Positions 1 to 5,501 of a stretch of 5,501 nt of DNA are shown here, piece after piece. The notes beneath the pieces are model-generated. The model had not been told where the DNA came from, ran no database searches, and saw only the letters and a list, made by a program, of their open reading frames with translations. The stretch lies in the NCBI GenBank assembly GCA_023426275.1, contig JAFABC010000214.1, positions 1 through 5,501 of the forward strand, given 5' to 3'. Source of the stretch: Pseudomonadota bacterium. GTDB lineage: Bacteria; Desulfobacterota; Desulfovibrionia; Desulfovibrionales; Desulfovibrionaceae. Every line of letters starts with the position of its first letter. The first letter of the stretch is position 1. A program made the translations under genes and the position numbers.

Positions 1-23
1 GGGGGTGCCCCCCTCCCGGCCGC

Positions 24-46
24 CGGAGGCATCTTCACTGCCTCCG
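24..46 (-). terminator. Hairpin just downstream of the FAH-family gene (candidate 3' end, no U-tract)
   Basis: A perfect 7-bp inverted repeat, CGGAGGC (24-30) and GCCTCCG (40-46), encloses a 9-base loop. It begins about 10 bases after the stop codon of the FAH-family gene read on the minus strand. No run of T follows on that strand; the next bases are GC-rich. It is therefore not a textbook intrinsic terminator and may instead be a 3'-protecting or Rho-assisted end. A second short GC-only inverted repeat lies at 1-13. The rest of positions 1-56 shows nothing else. Confidence 0.35.
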
Positions 47-56
47 CAACGCCCTC

Positions 57-830
57 CTACTGCACCGGGGCGAAATCGGCCTCGGCCCGGGCGGCGTTGA
101 TGAGCACGCCCACCTCGTCGATTTCCACCCGCACCTCGTCCCCGGCGGCCAGCCGGCCGCCGCCGGCCGGCGAGCCGGTGAAGATGACGTCTCCGGGCAG
201 CAGGGTCATGATGCTGGAGACGAGGCTGACCAGGGCCAGCGGCGAAACGAGCATCTCGGCGGTGGAGCCCTCCTGGACCACGGTCCCGTTGATGCGGGTG
301 CGCAGGCGCAGATCCGACGGATCGAGCACGGCGGTTTCGATCCACGGTCCGATGGGGGCAAAGGAATCGTAGCCCTTGGCCTGCCCCAGGCAGCCGTCGG
401 CGTCCGGGGCGTCGCCGGCGGTGACGTCGTTGGCGCAGGCGTAGCCGAACAGCACGCGGGGCACGTCGGCCGGGGCGATGTTGCGGCAGGCCCGGCCGAG
501 CACCAGGGCCAGCTCCCCCCAGGCCTCCACCCGGGACACGGCCCGGGGCAGGACAATGGGCTCGCCGTTGCCGATGACGGCCGACGGGGGCTTCAAAAAA
601 AGCATGGGCGCGTCGCCCGGCTCCCGGTCGAGTTCGCGCAGGCGGTCCCGAAAATTGCCCTGCGCGCACACGACCTTGGACGGGGCCACGGGGGGCAACA
701 CCTTCACCTCGGACAGTTCGGACAGCTCCGGCACCCCGATGGAGGGGTCCAAACAGCGCACCATCCGTTCCCGAAGCAGCAGCTGGGCGTAAAACGTCCG
801 CTCCCCCCGCCGCACGCGCAGCACTTTCAT
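57..830 (-). CDS. Fumarylacetoacetate hydrolase (FAH) family protein
   Basis: A 257-residue single-domain member of the FAH superfamily, whose members are metal-dependent C-C hydrolases, decarboxylases or isomerases acting on 2-oxo or 2,4-dioxo acids; presumably cytosolic. A short N-terminal region (1-45) precedes the FAH fold. Recognisable signatures are NFRDRLREL (59-67), the LKPPSAVIG substrate-pocket segment (79-87), VEAWGELALVLG (101-112), YACANDVTAGD (130-140), QAKGYDSFAPIGPW (150-163, with the conserved Lys152) and PGDVIFTGSPAGGG. Two expected residues differ. The ExE metal motif reads W104-G-E106, and the HxxE lid motif reads R63-L-R-E66. D135 is the likely third metal ligand. The ATG at 830-828 is preceded by GGAGG (840-844) with 9-base spacing. 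It is the last gene of the plsC-rnj unit, 14 bases after the rnj stop. Family assignment is firm; the substrate cannot be read from sequence, and the enzyme may be catalytically altered. Confidence 0.9.
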   Translation of the reverse strand: MKVLRVRRGERTFYAQLLLRERMVRCLDPSIGVPELSELSEVKVLPPVAPSKVVCAQGNFRDRLRELDREPGDAPMLFLKPPSAVIGNGEPIVLPRAVSRVEAWGELALVLGRACRNIAPADVPRVLFGYACANDVTAGDAPDADGCLGQAKGYDSFAPIGPWIETAVLDPSDLRLRTRINGTVVQEGSTAEMLVSPLALVSLVSSIMTLLPGDVIFTGSPAGGGRLAAGDEVRVEIDEVGVLINAARAEADFAPVQ

Positions 831-844
831 GGCCCGGTCCCTCC

Positions 845-2500
845 CTACAGGGTGATGACCAGCGGCACCACCACGGGATCGCGTTCGAGGACCTTGCGGA
901 AAAACCGGCGCAAGGCGGAGCGGATGCGCTCCTTGAGCAAATCGGACTGCCCCGGCGGCACGTTTTCATAGATGTCGAGCACGATGCACTTGGCGTCTTC
1001 CAGCACGTGGCTGTAGTGCTGCTCGAACACGAAGCCCTTGGACAGCACGCTCGGGCCGAAGGTCAGTTCGCCGGTCTTCTCGTCCACCACCAGGACCACG
1101 ATGACCAGCCCCTCGCCGGCGAGCAGCTGGCGTTCCTTGAGCACCGTGACGCCGACGTCGCCCACGCCTTTGCCGTCAACATAGATGTGTTCGACCGGGA
1201 TGGCCTCTTCCAGGCGCACGAGCCCGTCGCTGAAGGTCACGGGCTGTCCGTCCTCGATGACCAGCACCCGTTCCGGGGCCACGCCGCAGTCCTTGGCGAT
1301 GCGGGCGTGCTTGACCAGATGCCGGTATTCGCCGTGGACGGGGATGAAGAACTTGGGGGCCACGGTTTCGAGCATCAGCCGCAGTTCCGCGCCATGGGCG
1401 TGGCCCGAGGCGTGGATGGCCTGGACGCGTTCGTAGAGGACCTCGGCCCCGAGCTTGTAGAGCCGGTTGATGAGCCGGGTGATGGCCCGGATGTTGCCGG
1501 GGATGAACCGCGAGGACAAAATGACGGTGTCGCCCTTTTGGGCCTTGATCTGGCGGTGCTCGCCGTAGGCCAGCCGGGACAGGGCCGAAAGCGGCTCGCC
1601 CTGGGAGCCGGTGACGAGCAGCACCACCTTGTCGTCGGGCAGGCTCGGCAGATCCTCCAGGCTGGCCTCGGTGTCGGGCGGAATGCGCAGGTGCCCGAGT
1701 TCCCGGGCGATCTCGATATTGGAAAAAAGCGACTTGCCCGAGACGGCCACCTTGCGCCCGACATCGTGGGCCAGATCGAAAATCTCCTGCATCCGCTGGA
1801 TGTGGCTGGAAAAAAGCGTCACCACAATGCGGCCGGGGGCGTCCTTGAAGATTTCGGACAGGGTGGATTTGATCTCGCGCTCGGCCAGGGCGAAGCCCTC
1901 GCGCTCGGCATTGGTGGAATCCGACAGCAGCAGCATGACCCCGGGCTCGGAAAAGGCCTTGATGGCGGGCAGATCCGTGGCGTGGCCGTCCAGGGGGGTG
2001 CGGTCGATCTTGAAATCGCCGGTGTGCAGGATGCGCCCGGCCGGCGTCTCGATGCCCAGGGCGAATCCCTGAACAATGGAATGGCACACCGGAAAAAAGG
2101 TGATGCGGAAATCGCCGAGCGTCAGGGTCTGCCCGGCGGTGACGGGCTCGAACCGGGTGAACTCCTTGAGGTTGTGCTCCTCGAGTTTTTTGGCCGCCAG
2201 GGCCAGGGTGAAGGCCGAACCGTACAAGGGCGCATCGCACGAACGCATCAGCCACGGCAGGGCCCCGATGTGGTCCTCGTGGCCGTGGGTGAGCAGGATG
2301 CCCTTGAGTTTGTCCTTGTTGGCCAAAATGAAATCAAAACGCGGGATGACCACGTCGATGCCGAACAGGGAGTCATCGGGAAACATCAGGCCGCAGTCCA
2401 CGAGGATCATGGAATCCCCGCTGACCATGGCCATGCAGTTGAGCCCGATTTCCCCCAGGCCGCCCAACGGGTAGAGGGTGACGGCCGGTTTGCCGCTCAT
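845..2500 (-). CDS. rnj: Ribonuclease J (metallo-beta-lactamase / beta-CASP RNase)
   Basis: A 551-residue protein, the usual length for RNase J, which combines 5'-to-3' exonuclease and endonuclease activity in mRNA decay and RNA processing in the cytoplasm. The metallo-beta-lactamase core carries the zinc motif HGHEDH (His72, His74, Asp76, His77), then His140 in VCHS and Asp162 in HTGDFKID. SDSTNAEREG (193-202) leads into the beta-CASP domain, which contains FSSHIQRMQEI, TGSQGEPLSALSRLA and SSRFIPGN. HASGHAHGAE (363-372) and PVHGEYRHL (387-395, with the last metal His389) close the catalytic core. A C-terminal domain of about 110 residues follows, as in dimeric or tetrameric RNase J. All expected metal ligands are present. 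The start is the ATG at 2500-2498, with AGGAG at 2509-2513 and 8-base spacing. The 13 extra codons available upstream (from 2539) lie inside plsC and precede the normal family N-terminus. The start overlaps the plsC stop as ATGA, implying translational coupling. Confidence 0.97.
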   Translation of the reverse strand: MSGKPAVTLYPLGGLGEIGLNCMAMVSGDSMILVDCGLMFPDDSLFGIDVVIPRFDFILANKDKLKGILLTHGHEDHIGALPWLMRSCDAPLYGSAFTLALAAKKLEEHNLKEFTRFEPVTAGQTLTLGDFRITFFPVCHSIVQGFALGIETPAGRILHTGDFKIDRTPLDGHATDLPAIKAFSEPGVMLLLSDSTNAEREGFALAEREIKSTLSEIFKDAPGRIVVTLFSSHIQRMQEIFDLAHDVGRKVAVSGKSLFSNIEIARELGHLRIPPDTEASLEDLPSLPDDKVVLLVTGSQGEPLSALSRLAYGEHRQIKAQKGDTVILSSRFIPGNIRAITRLINRLYKLGAEVLYERVQAIHASGHAHGAELRLMLETVAPKFFIPVHGEYRHLVKHARIAKDCGVAPERVLVIEDGQPVTFSDGLVRLEEAIPVEHIYVDGKGVGDVGVTVLKERQLLAGEGLVIVVLVVDEKTGELTFGPSVLSKGFVFEQHYSHVLEDAKCIVLDIYENVPPGQSDLLKERIRSALRRFFRKVLERDPVVVPLVITL

Positions 2501-3213
2501 TGTCGCATCTCCTGGTAGGCCCCGCTCATGCGGGCCCAAAGGTCGTTTTTAAAGGCTTCACGCTCCTTGAGCGTATACTGAACATGGGGATCGAAGGGAG
2601 GCAGGGCGCGCACCGTCACCCGGCCCGGGCGCACGCGCTTGCCGTGCTTGGGCACGATGTCGGCGGAACCGGTGACGATCACGGGCGCGACCTTGGCCCG
2701 GCACTTGAGGGCCACGATCATGCCCCCGGTCTTGAACGGTCCCAGGTCGGCGGGATCGATGCCGCGCGTGCCCTCGGGAAACACGAGCAAACCCACGCCC
2801 CGGGCCACCAGATCGGTGGCCTCCTTGATGGATTCCATGGCCTTGCGGCGGTTTTGCCGGTCAATGGCCACGTGGCCCACCCGGCGCATGGCCGGCCCGA
2901 ACACGGGGATGGAAAACAGGCTTTCCTTGGCCAGAAAACGGAAGTTGTAGTTGGAGAGCACCGCGAACAGGATCGGGATGTCCATATGGCTCTGGTGATT
3001 GGCCATGAAGATGTAGGTCTCGCCCGGCGTCAGGGCCGACAGGTCGGCATCCACCCGCACCCCGGCCAGCAGGAGCAGGCACTTGGCCCACAGGCCTTCC
3101 AGACGATGGGCCAGCCGGCCGTTTTTCCCCACGCGGGCGGTCAGCCAGCACAGGGAACTGAAAAAAAGCGTCACAGGCGCCAGACACAGCGCGAAAAAAA
3201 AGGATCGGATCAT
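2497..3213 (-). CDS. plsC: 1-acyl-sn-glycerol-3-phosphate acyltransferase (PlsC family)
   Basis: A 238-residue membrane-associated acyltransferase, a typical length for PlsC. It is expected to acylate the sn-2 position of lysophosphatidic acid to give phosphatidic acid in phospholipid synthesis. The N-terminus has a hydrophobic anchor (about 4-25). The four family blocks appear in order: NHQSHMD (72-78, the HX4D catalytic pair His73/Asp78), KESLFSIPVFGPAMRRVG (96-113) followed by IDR (117-119), FPEGTRG (145-151) with FKTGG just after, and VAPVIVTGS. The ATG at 3213-3211 is chosen because it gives the usual short basic start MIRSF before the anchor. Its ribosome binding site is weak (GGA at 3224-3226). 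A TTG at 3228-3226, five codons upstream, is an alternative. It heads the unit with rnj and the FAH gene and is divergent from the response regulator. Close relatives in the family can use other lysolipids, so the exact acceptor is inferred. Confidence 0.93.
   Translation of the reverse strand: MIRSFFFALCLAPVTLFFSSLCWLTARVGKNGRLAHRLEGLWAKCLLLLAGVRVDADLSALTPGETYIFMANHQSHMDIPILFAVLSNYNFRFLAKESLFSIPVFGPAMRRVGHVAIDRQNRRKAMESIKEATDLVARGVGLLVFPEGTRGIDPADLGPFKTGGMIVALKCRAKVAPVIVTGSADIVPKHGKRVRPGRVTVRALPPFDPHVQYTLKEREAFKNDLWARMSGAYQEMRQ
2509..2513 (-). promoter_or_regulatory. Ribosome binding site of rnj
   Basis: AGGAG on the minus strand, 8 bases before the rnj ATG at 2500. It lies inside the last codons of plsC and decides the rnj start over the longer reading frame that begins at 2539. 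With the ATGA stop/start overlap it supports coupled translation of plsC and rnj. Confidence 0.8.
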
Positions 3214-3404
3214 GCCGCGTAATTCCAATGGTTGACGGTGCCCCGGCGGGATGTCGCTGTCCGGGCGCCCGTATAGTAGTGGCGGAGGCCAAAAAAATCC
3301 AGCCTTGTCCCCACGATGCCTGGAAGTGGACGCGCTTGCATCGGTTTTCCTTTTTTGGCAACACCCAATTCCAGGGCATGGCCGCCCAGCCCGAGGGAGA
3401 TGCC
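3214..3404. promoter_or_regulatory. Divergent intergenic region between plsC and the response regulator
   Basis: A 191-base spacer between the 5' ends of two oppositely oriented genes, so it should hold both promoters; this is inferred from layout. It includes the AT-rich tracts 3291-3298 and 3351-3356. A TATAGT hexamer at 3272-3277 and a TTGACG hexamer at 3232-3237 are visible, but they lie 34 bases apart and cannot form one sigma70 promoter. I do not see a convincing -35/-10 pair or a sigma54 GG-N10-GC element on either strand. Confidence 0.5.
3395..3399 (+). promoter_or_regulatory. Ribosome binding site of the response regulator
   Basis: GGGAG, part of GAGGGAG, ends 5 bases before the ATG at 3405. 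It decides the start at MKILIVDDD over in-frame ATGs at 3228 and 3378, which would add residues before the first beta strand of the receiver fold and have poorer ribosome binding sites. Confidence 0.75.
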
Positions 3405-3800
3405 ATGAAGATACTTATCGTCGACGACGATCATATTTCGCAAGTGGCGCTGTCGGCCGCCATGTCCGCCTATGGACAATGTTCGTGCGCAAACAACGGC
3501 CGCGATGGTCTGGCCCAGTTCGCCACCGCCCTGGAAACCGGTGAACCGTATGATCTGGTGTTCATGGACATCCAGATGCCGATCATGGACGGTCAGACGG
3601 CCCTGTGCGCCATCCGCGAACTGGAACGGGCCCGCAAGGTGCCTCCGGGACAGGAGGCCAAGGCGGTGATGATCACCTGCCATGACGACGTGAAAAACGT
3701 CAGCACGTCTTTTTTTCGCGGTCAGGTGAGCTGCTACTTCACCAAACCGATCGATCTGCGAAGCATGGTGGAAGAGTTGCACCGCGAGGGACTGCTCTAG
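3405..3800 (+). CDS. Single-domain CheY-like response regulator
   Basis: A 131-residue protein consisting of one receiver domain and no output domain. The acidic pocket is Asp7-Asp8-Asp9 in ILIVDDDH. The phosphoacceptor is Asp55 in LVFMDIQMPIMDG, the switch Thr is Thr91 in VMITCHDD, and the conserved Lys is Lys114 in YFTKPID. All residues needed for phosphorylation are present, so it should be an active phosphoacceptor. It acts either by protein-protein contact, like CheY, or as a phosphorelay intermediate. No histidine kinase, chemotaxis or DNA-binding gene lies nearby, so partner and output are unknown. An insertion-like stretch with PPGQEAK (80-86) lengthens the loop before beta 4. It is divergent from plsC and followed, 148 bases later, by the glycogen-binding protein; a shared role with that gene is possible but not shown. 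Confidence 0.93.
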   Translation: MKILIVDDDHISQVALSAAMSAYGQCSCANNGRDGLAQFATALETGEPYDLVFMDIQMPIMDGQTALCAIRELERARKVPPGQEAKAVMITCHDDVKNVSTSFFRGQVSCYFTKPIDLRSMVEELHREGLL

Positions 3801-3879
3801 CACATCCCCTGGCCCGTATTTTCTTCAAAAAGGATTTTACATCGTCACCAAGAGCGGTTAGGCCTTGGGCATGGTCCCC

Positions 3880-3926
3880 AATGCGTCGTGCGCGGACGGT
3901 CGGTCACGACGACGCGTTTCCTTTTC
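3880..3926 (+). terminator. Terminator-like hairpin between the response regulator and the glycogen-binding gene
   Basis: Bases 3880-3889 (AATGCGTCGT) can pair with 3909-3918 (ACGACGCGTT) in a 10-bp stem with one G-U pair. An alternative register pairs CGTCGTG (3884-3890) with CACGACG (3905-3911). The 3' side runs into a pyrimidine-rich TTTCCTTTTC tract (3917-3926). This resembles an intrinsic terminator for the response regulator gene, though the loop is long (about 19 bases, perhaps with an inner 3-bp stem) and the U-tract is interrupted by CC. It ends a few bases before the ribosome binding site of the next gene, so it could instead be a leader or attenuator structure. Confidence 0.4.
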
Positions 3927-3930
3927 GACG

Positions 3931-3941
3931 AGGAGGAGGAG
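3931..3941 (+). promoter_or_regulatory. Very strong ribosome binding site of the glycogen-binding gene
   Basis: A repeated AGGAGGAGGAG tract gives several overlapping matches to the 16S anti-SD sequence, ending 7 bases before the ATG at 3949. It is the strongest ribosome binding site in the window. It fixes the start at MSLKKK rather than the upstream in-frame codon at 3865. Confidence 0.8.
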
Positions 3942-3948
3942 AAAATCC

Positions 3949-4260
3949 ATGTCTCTCAAGAAAAAGACGTTGAAGACCAAACCGGTATGCAAGGTAACCT
4001 TCACCCTGGCCAGGGAACAGGCCAAGGGGGCGGGCAATGTGCATCTGGTCGGCGAATTCAACGACTGGGAAGTCGAGGCCACGCCCATGCGCAAGCAAAA
4101 GGACGGTTCTTTTTCGACCACCCTCGACCTGGTCACCGGTCGCGAATACCAGTATCGCTATCTTATCGACGGCGATGTCTGGATCAGCGACCCGGAAGCT
4201 GACCGCTATGCCTTTTCCCCCTTTGGCGACTGCGAGAATTCCGTAGTCACCACGGCCTGA
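3949..4260 (+). CDS. Stand-alone glycogen-binding (CBM48 / AMPK-beta-type E-set) domain protein
   Basis: A 103-residue protein made of a Lys-rich N-terminal tail (KKKTLKTK, 4-11) and one CBM48 / isoamylase N-terminal-type immunoglobulin-like fold; there is no catalytic domain. Key segments are VHLVGEFNDWE (31-41), MRKQKDGSFSTTLDL (47-61), REYQYRYLIDGDVWISDPEAD (65-85) and FGDCENSVV (92-100). By hand alignment to the mammalian AMPK beta carbohydrate module, Trp40 and Trp78 match the two sugar-stacking tryptophans and Arg70 takes the place of the sugar-contacting lysine. Starch or glycogen binding is therefore plausible. Such small free-standing modules probably act as glycogen-associated adaptor or sensor proteins, but no biochemical role is established from this sequence. 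No signal peptide is seen, so it is cytoplasmic. No glycogen-metabolism enzyme is encoded in this window. Domain identity is secure; function is inferred. Confidence 0.9.
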   Translation: MSLKKKTLKTKPVCKVTFTLAREQAKGAGNVHLVGEFNDWEVEATPMRKQKDGSFSTTLDLVTGREYQYRYLIDGDVWISDPEADRYAFSPFGDCENSVVTTA

Positions 4261-4495
4261 TCCGTCGCCGCCCGGCGTCCGGCCAAGCCCCGCCGGTGTC
4301 GCCCCGGCCGGGTCGGCCGCGCCGGGCGACGGTCGGCAACGGCGAAGCGGTCCGCCCCAAACGCCGCGTGTCCCCGCGGCCCCGGACCAGGACTCCCCGG
4401 CTGCGGCCGGGAACACGCGCAACCGGCCCCGGCGCGACCGCCGGGAACGGCAACTAAACCACGCGCCGCACCAGTTTCCGGCTCCCGAACCGCAC
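4261..4495. other. GC-rich spacer before the glycosyltransferase gene
   Basis: These 235 bases hold no gene I can support. The stretch is extremely GC-rich and contains small GC hairpins: CGGCC 4305-4309 with GGCCG 4315-4319, and CCCGGC 4396-4401 with GCCGGG 4406-4411 around a TGCG loop. Neither is followed by a T-tract. The reading frame of the downstream gene stays open through the whole spacer (first upstream stop TAG at 4244-4246) but has no ATG, GTG or TTG before 4496. Its translation is Pro/Arg/Ala-rich and unlike a folded protein. No promoter is obvious. Confidence 0.6.
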
Positions 4496-5501
4496 ATGGC
4501 CGCCCGGATGCGAACCGTCTGCCTGATCCACTCCCACCTCGGCCCCGCCCTGACCCGTATGGGACTGCGGGTATACGCCCTGTCCCCTCCCGCCGGCCTC
4601 GCCAGCCTGCCCGAACTGCTGACCGACCTGCCCGAACCGCCCGACTGCGTCATCCACCAGGAAGACCTGGGCCGCCGTCTCGTGCTCCTCGACCAGGAGC
4701 GGGTCCCCTGCCCCACGATCTTCTGGTCCCAGGACACCCACCTCAACACTTTCTGGCAGCGCCACTACGCCCGCACCGTCAGCGCCACGTCCACGACCCA
4801 GCCGCATCTGACCACGGCCCTGCGCGGCGACTCCGGCGCGCCGGCCGCCTGGGTTCCCTGGCACGGTCACGCCCGCCCCCTGGCGCCGACGGCCGGACGG
4901 CCCGTGGCGCTGGCCTTTGTCGGCCGCGTCACCGACCAGCGCCGCCGGCGGCAATGGTTTCTGGAGCATCTGCGCCGTTTCGATCTGGTCCACCGCCAGG
5001 ACGTCTTCGGCCCGGAACTGGCCACGGTCTACGAATCGGCCCGGCTGGCCCCCAACGAATGCATCGCCGGGGAAATCAACCTGCGGCTGTTCGAGGCGGC
5101 CTCCTGCGGCTGCCTGCCGGTGTCCGAACGCCGGCCCGAGGCCGTGGCCGAACTGTTCGTGCCCGAGCGCGAGGCCCTCTACTACGACGACGTGCTCGAA
5201 CTCGACGATCTGATACGCTTCGCCCTGGCCCATCCGTCGCTGACGGAAAAAATGGCCCGGGCCGCCCACGCGGCCGTGGCCGAACGCCATCTGGCCGACC
5301 ACCGGGCCCGCAGTCTGCTGGACCTGGCGCAAACGGCCGGCCAGCCCCCGCGCGGCCCCGCGACCGACGCCGCCACGGCGCTGACCCTCTACCAGCTCGA
5401 CCGGGCCGGACAGCTGCGCCTGCCGCGCGACATGCTGTGGCAACGGCTGGCCGCCGCCCCGGCCACGCCGGCCATTATGGCCGCGCGCATCCAGACGGTC
5501 C
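4496..5501 (+). CDS. CgeB-like glycosyltransferase (partial, runs off the right edge)
   Basis: An open frame of 335 codons with no stop inside the window, so the C-terminus is missing. The N-terminal half resembles the DUF3880-type domain of CgeB-family proteins: CLIHSHLGPALTRMGLRVYAL (9-29), CVIHQEDLG (51-59), TIFWSQDTHLNTFWQRHYA (74-92) and WVPWHGH (119-125). The second half matches the Glyco_trans_1_2 (GT-B, GT4-like) domain: LAFVGRVTDQRRR (139-151), DVFGPELATVYESARLAPNEC (169-189), then EINLRLFEAASCGCLPV (193-209), the family's nucleotide-sugar-binding segment, and a helical tail. It should transfer a sugar from a nucleotide-activated donor; acceptor and donor are unknown. The start is the first ATG in the frame. 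It lacks a clear ribosome binding site, and the ATG at 4508 (MRTVCLIH) is an alternative. The remainder beyond the GT domain, starting near residue 290, may lead into a further helical module. Confidence 0.85.
   Translation, partial: MAARMRTVCLIHSHLGPALTRMGLRVYALSPPAGLASLPELLTDLPEPPDCVIHQEDLGRRLVLLDQERVPCPTIFWSQDTHLNTFWQRHYARTVSATSTTQPHLTTALRGDSGAPAAWVPWHGHARPLAPTAGRPVALAFVGRVTDQRRRRQWFLEHLRRFDLVHRQDVFGPELATVYESARLAPNECIAGEINLRLFEAASCGCLPVSERRPEAVAELFVPEREALYYDDVLELDDLIRFALAHPSLTEKMARAAHAAVAERHLADHRARSLLDLAQTAGQPPRGPATDAATALTLYQLDRAGQLRLPRDMLWQRLAAAPATPAIMAARIQTV

Noticed and set aside
1007..2518. Long plus-strand open frame (about 503 codons) opposite rnj
   Set aside because: It lies wholly antisense to a gene whose catalytic motifs are all intact. 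Its translation is rich in Gly, Asp, His, Gln and Leu with no domain I recognise. GC-rich genes commonly leave an antisense frame free of stops.
3232..3277. TTGACG (3232-3237) and TATAGT (3272-3277) as a sigma70 promoter for the response regulator
   Set aside because: The spacer is 34 bases, about twice the workable length, and neither hexamer has a good partner at 16-18 bases.
3210..3803. Minus-strand open frame (about 197 codons) opposite the response regulator
   Set aside because: It mirrors the receiver gene and covers the divergent spacer. The plus-strand receiver motifs and ribosome binding site are decisive.
3811..3826. TGGCCCGTATTTTCTT as a sigma54 promoter
   Set aside because: It has the -24 GG but lacks GC at the -12 position, so the element is not complete.
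4609..4644. Short internal repeat CTGCCCGAA in the glycosyltransferase gene
   Set aside because: Only two 9-base copies within coding sequence, explained by the repeated Leu-Pro-Glu codons. It is not a repeat element.
3904..4749. Minus-strand open frame (about 281 codons) spanning the glycogen-binding gene and the spacer
   Set aside because: Arg/Gly/Ser-rich translation without motifs. It crosses one well-supported gene and the start of another on the opposite strand, so it is a GC artefact.
4454..5443. Long minus-strand open frame (about 329 codons) opposite the glycosyltransferase
   Set aside because: It is low-complexity, Gly/Gln/Arg/Val-rich and antisense to a frame with clear GT-B motifs. 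It has no ribosome binding site or recognisable family.

Overview
The window is GC-rich bacterial DNA with compact, overlapping genes and strong GGAGG-type ribosome binding sites. Its content is RNase J, a PlsC-type acyltransferase, a lone CheY-like receiver, a free-standing glycogen-binding module and a CgeB-like glycosyltransferase. This fits a deltaproteobacterium of the Desulfovibrio / Solidesulfovibrio type. The taxonomic call is an inference from gene content and base composition; no marker gene such as rRNA is present.

Minus strand, 57 to 3213: a tight three-gene unit reading right to left. It runs from a 1-acylglycerol-3-phosphate acyltransferase (plsC), through ribonuclease J (rnj), to a fumarylacetoacetate hydrolase (FAH) family protein. 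plsC and rnj overlap by ATGA (2497-2500), and 14 bases separate rnj from the FAH gene, so the three are very probably one operon. A hairpin without a U-tract follows the FAH gene at the left edge.

Plus strand, 3405 to the right edge: after a 191-base divergent intergenic region come a 131-residue single-domain response regulator and a 103-residue stand-alone CBM48/AMPK-type glycogen-binding protein. The latter's ribosome binding site is preceded by a terminator-like hairpin. After a 235-base, very GC-rich, stop-free spacer comes a CgeB-like glycosyltransferase that runs off the right end.

Functionally this is mostly housekeeping: membrane phospholipid synthesis, RNA decay and processing, and a probable metabolic enzyme on the left; signalling, glycogen binding and glycosylation on the right. 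I see no mobile element, CRISPR array, tRNA, rRNA or defence system. The points most worth a second look are substitutions at two expected active-site positions of the FAH protein, the free-standing glycogen-binding domain with its structured leader, and the stop-free GC-rich spacer before the glycosyltransferase.
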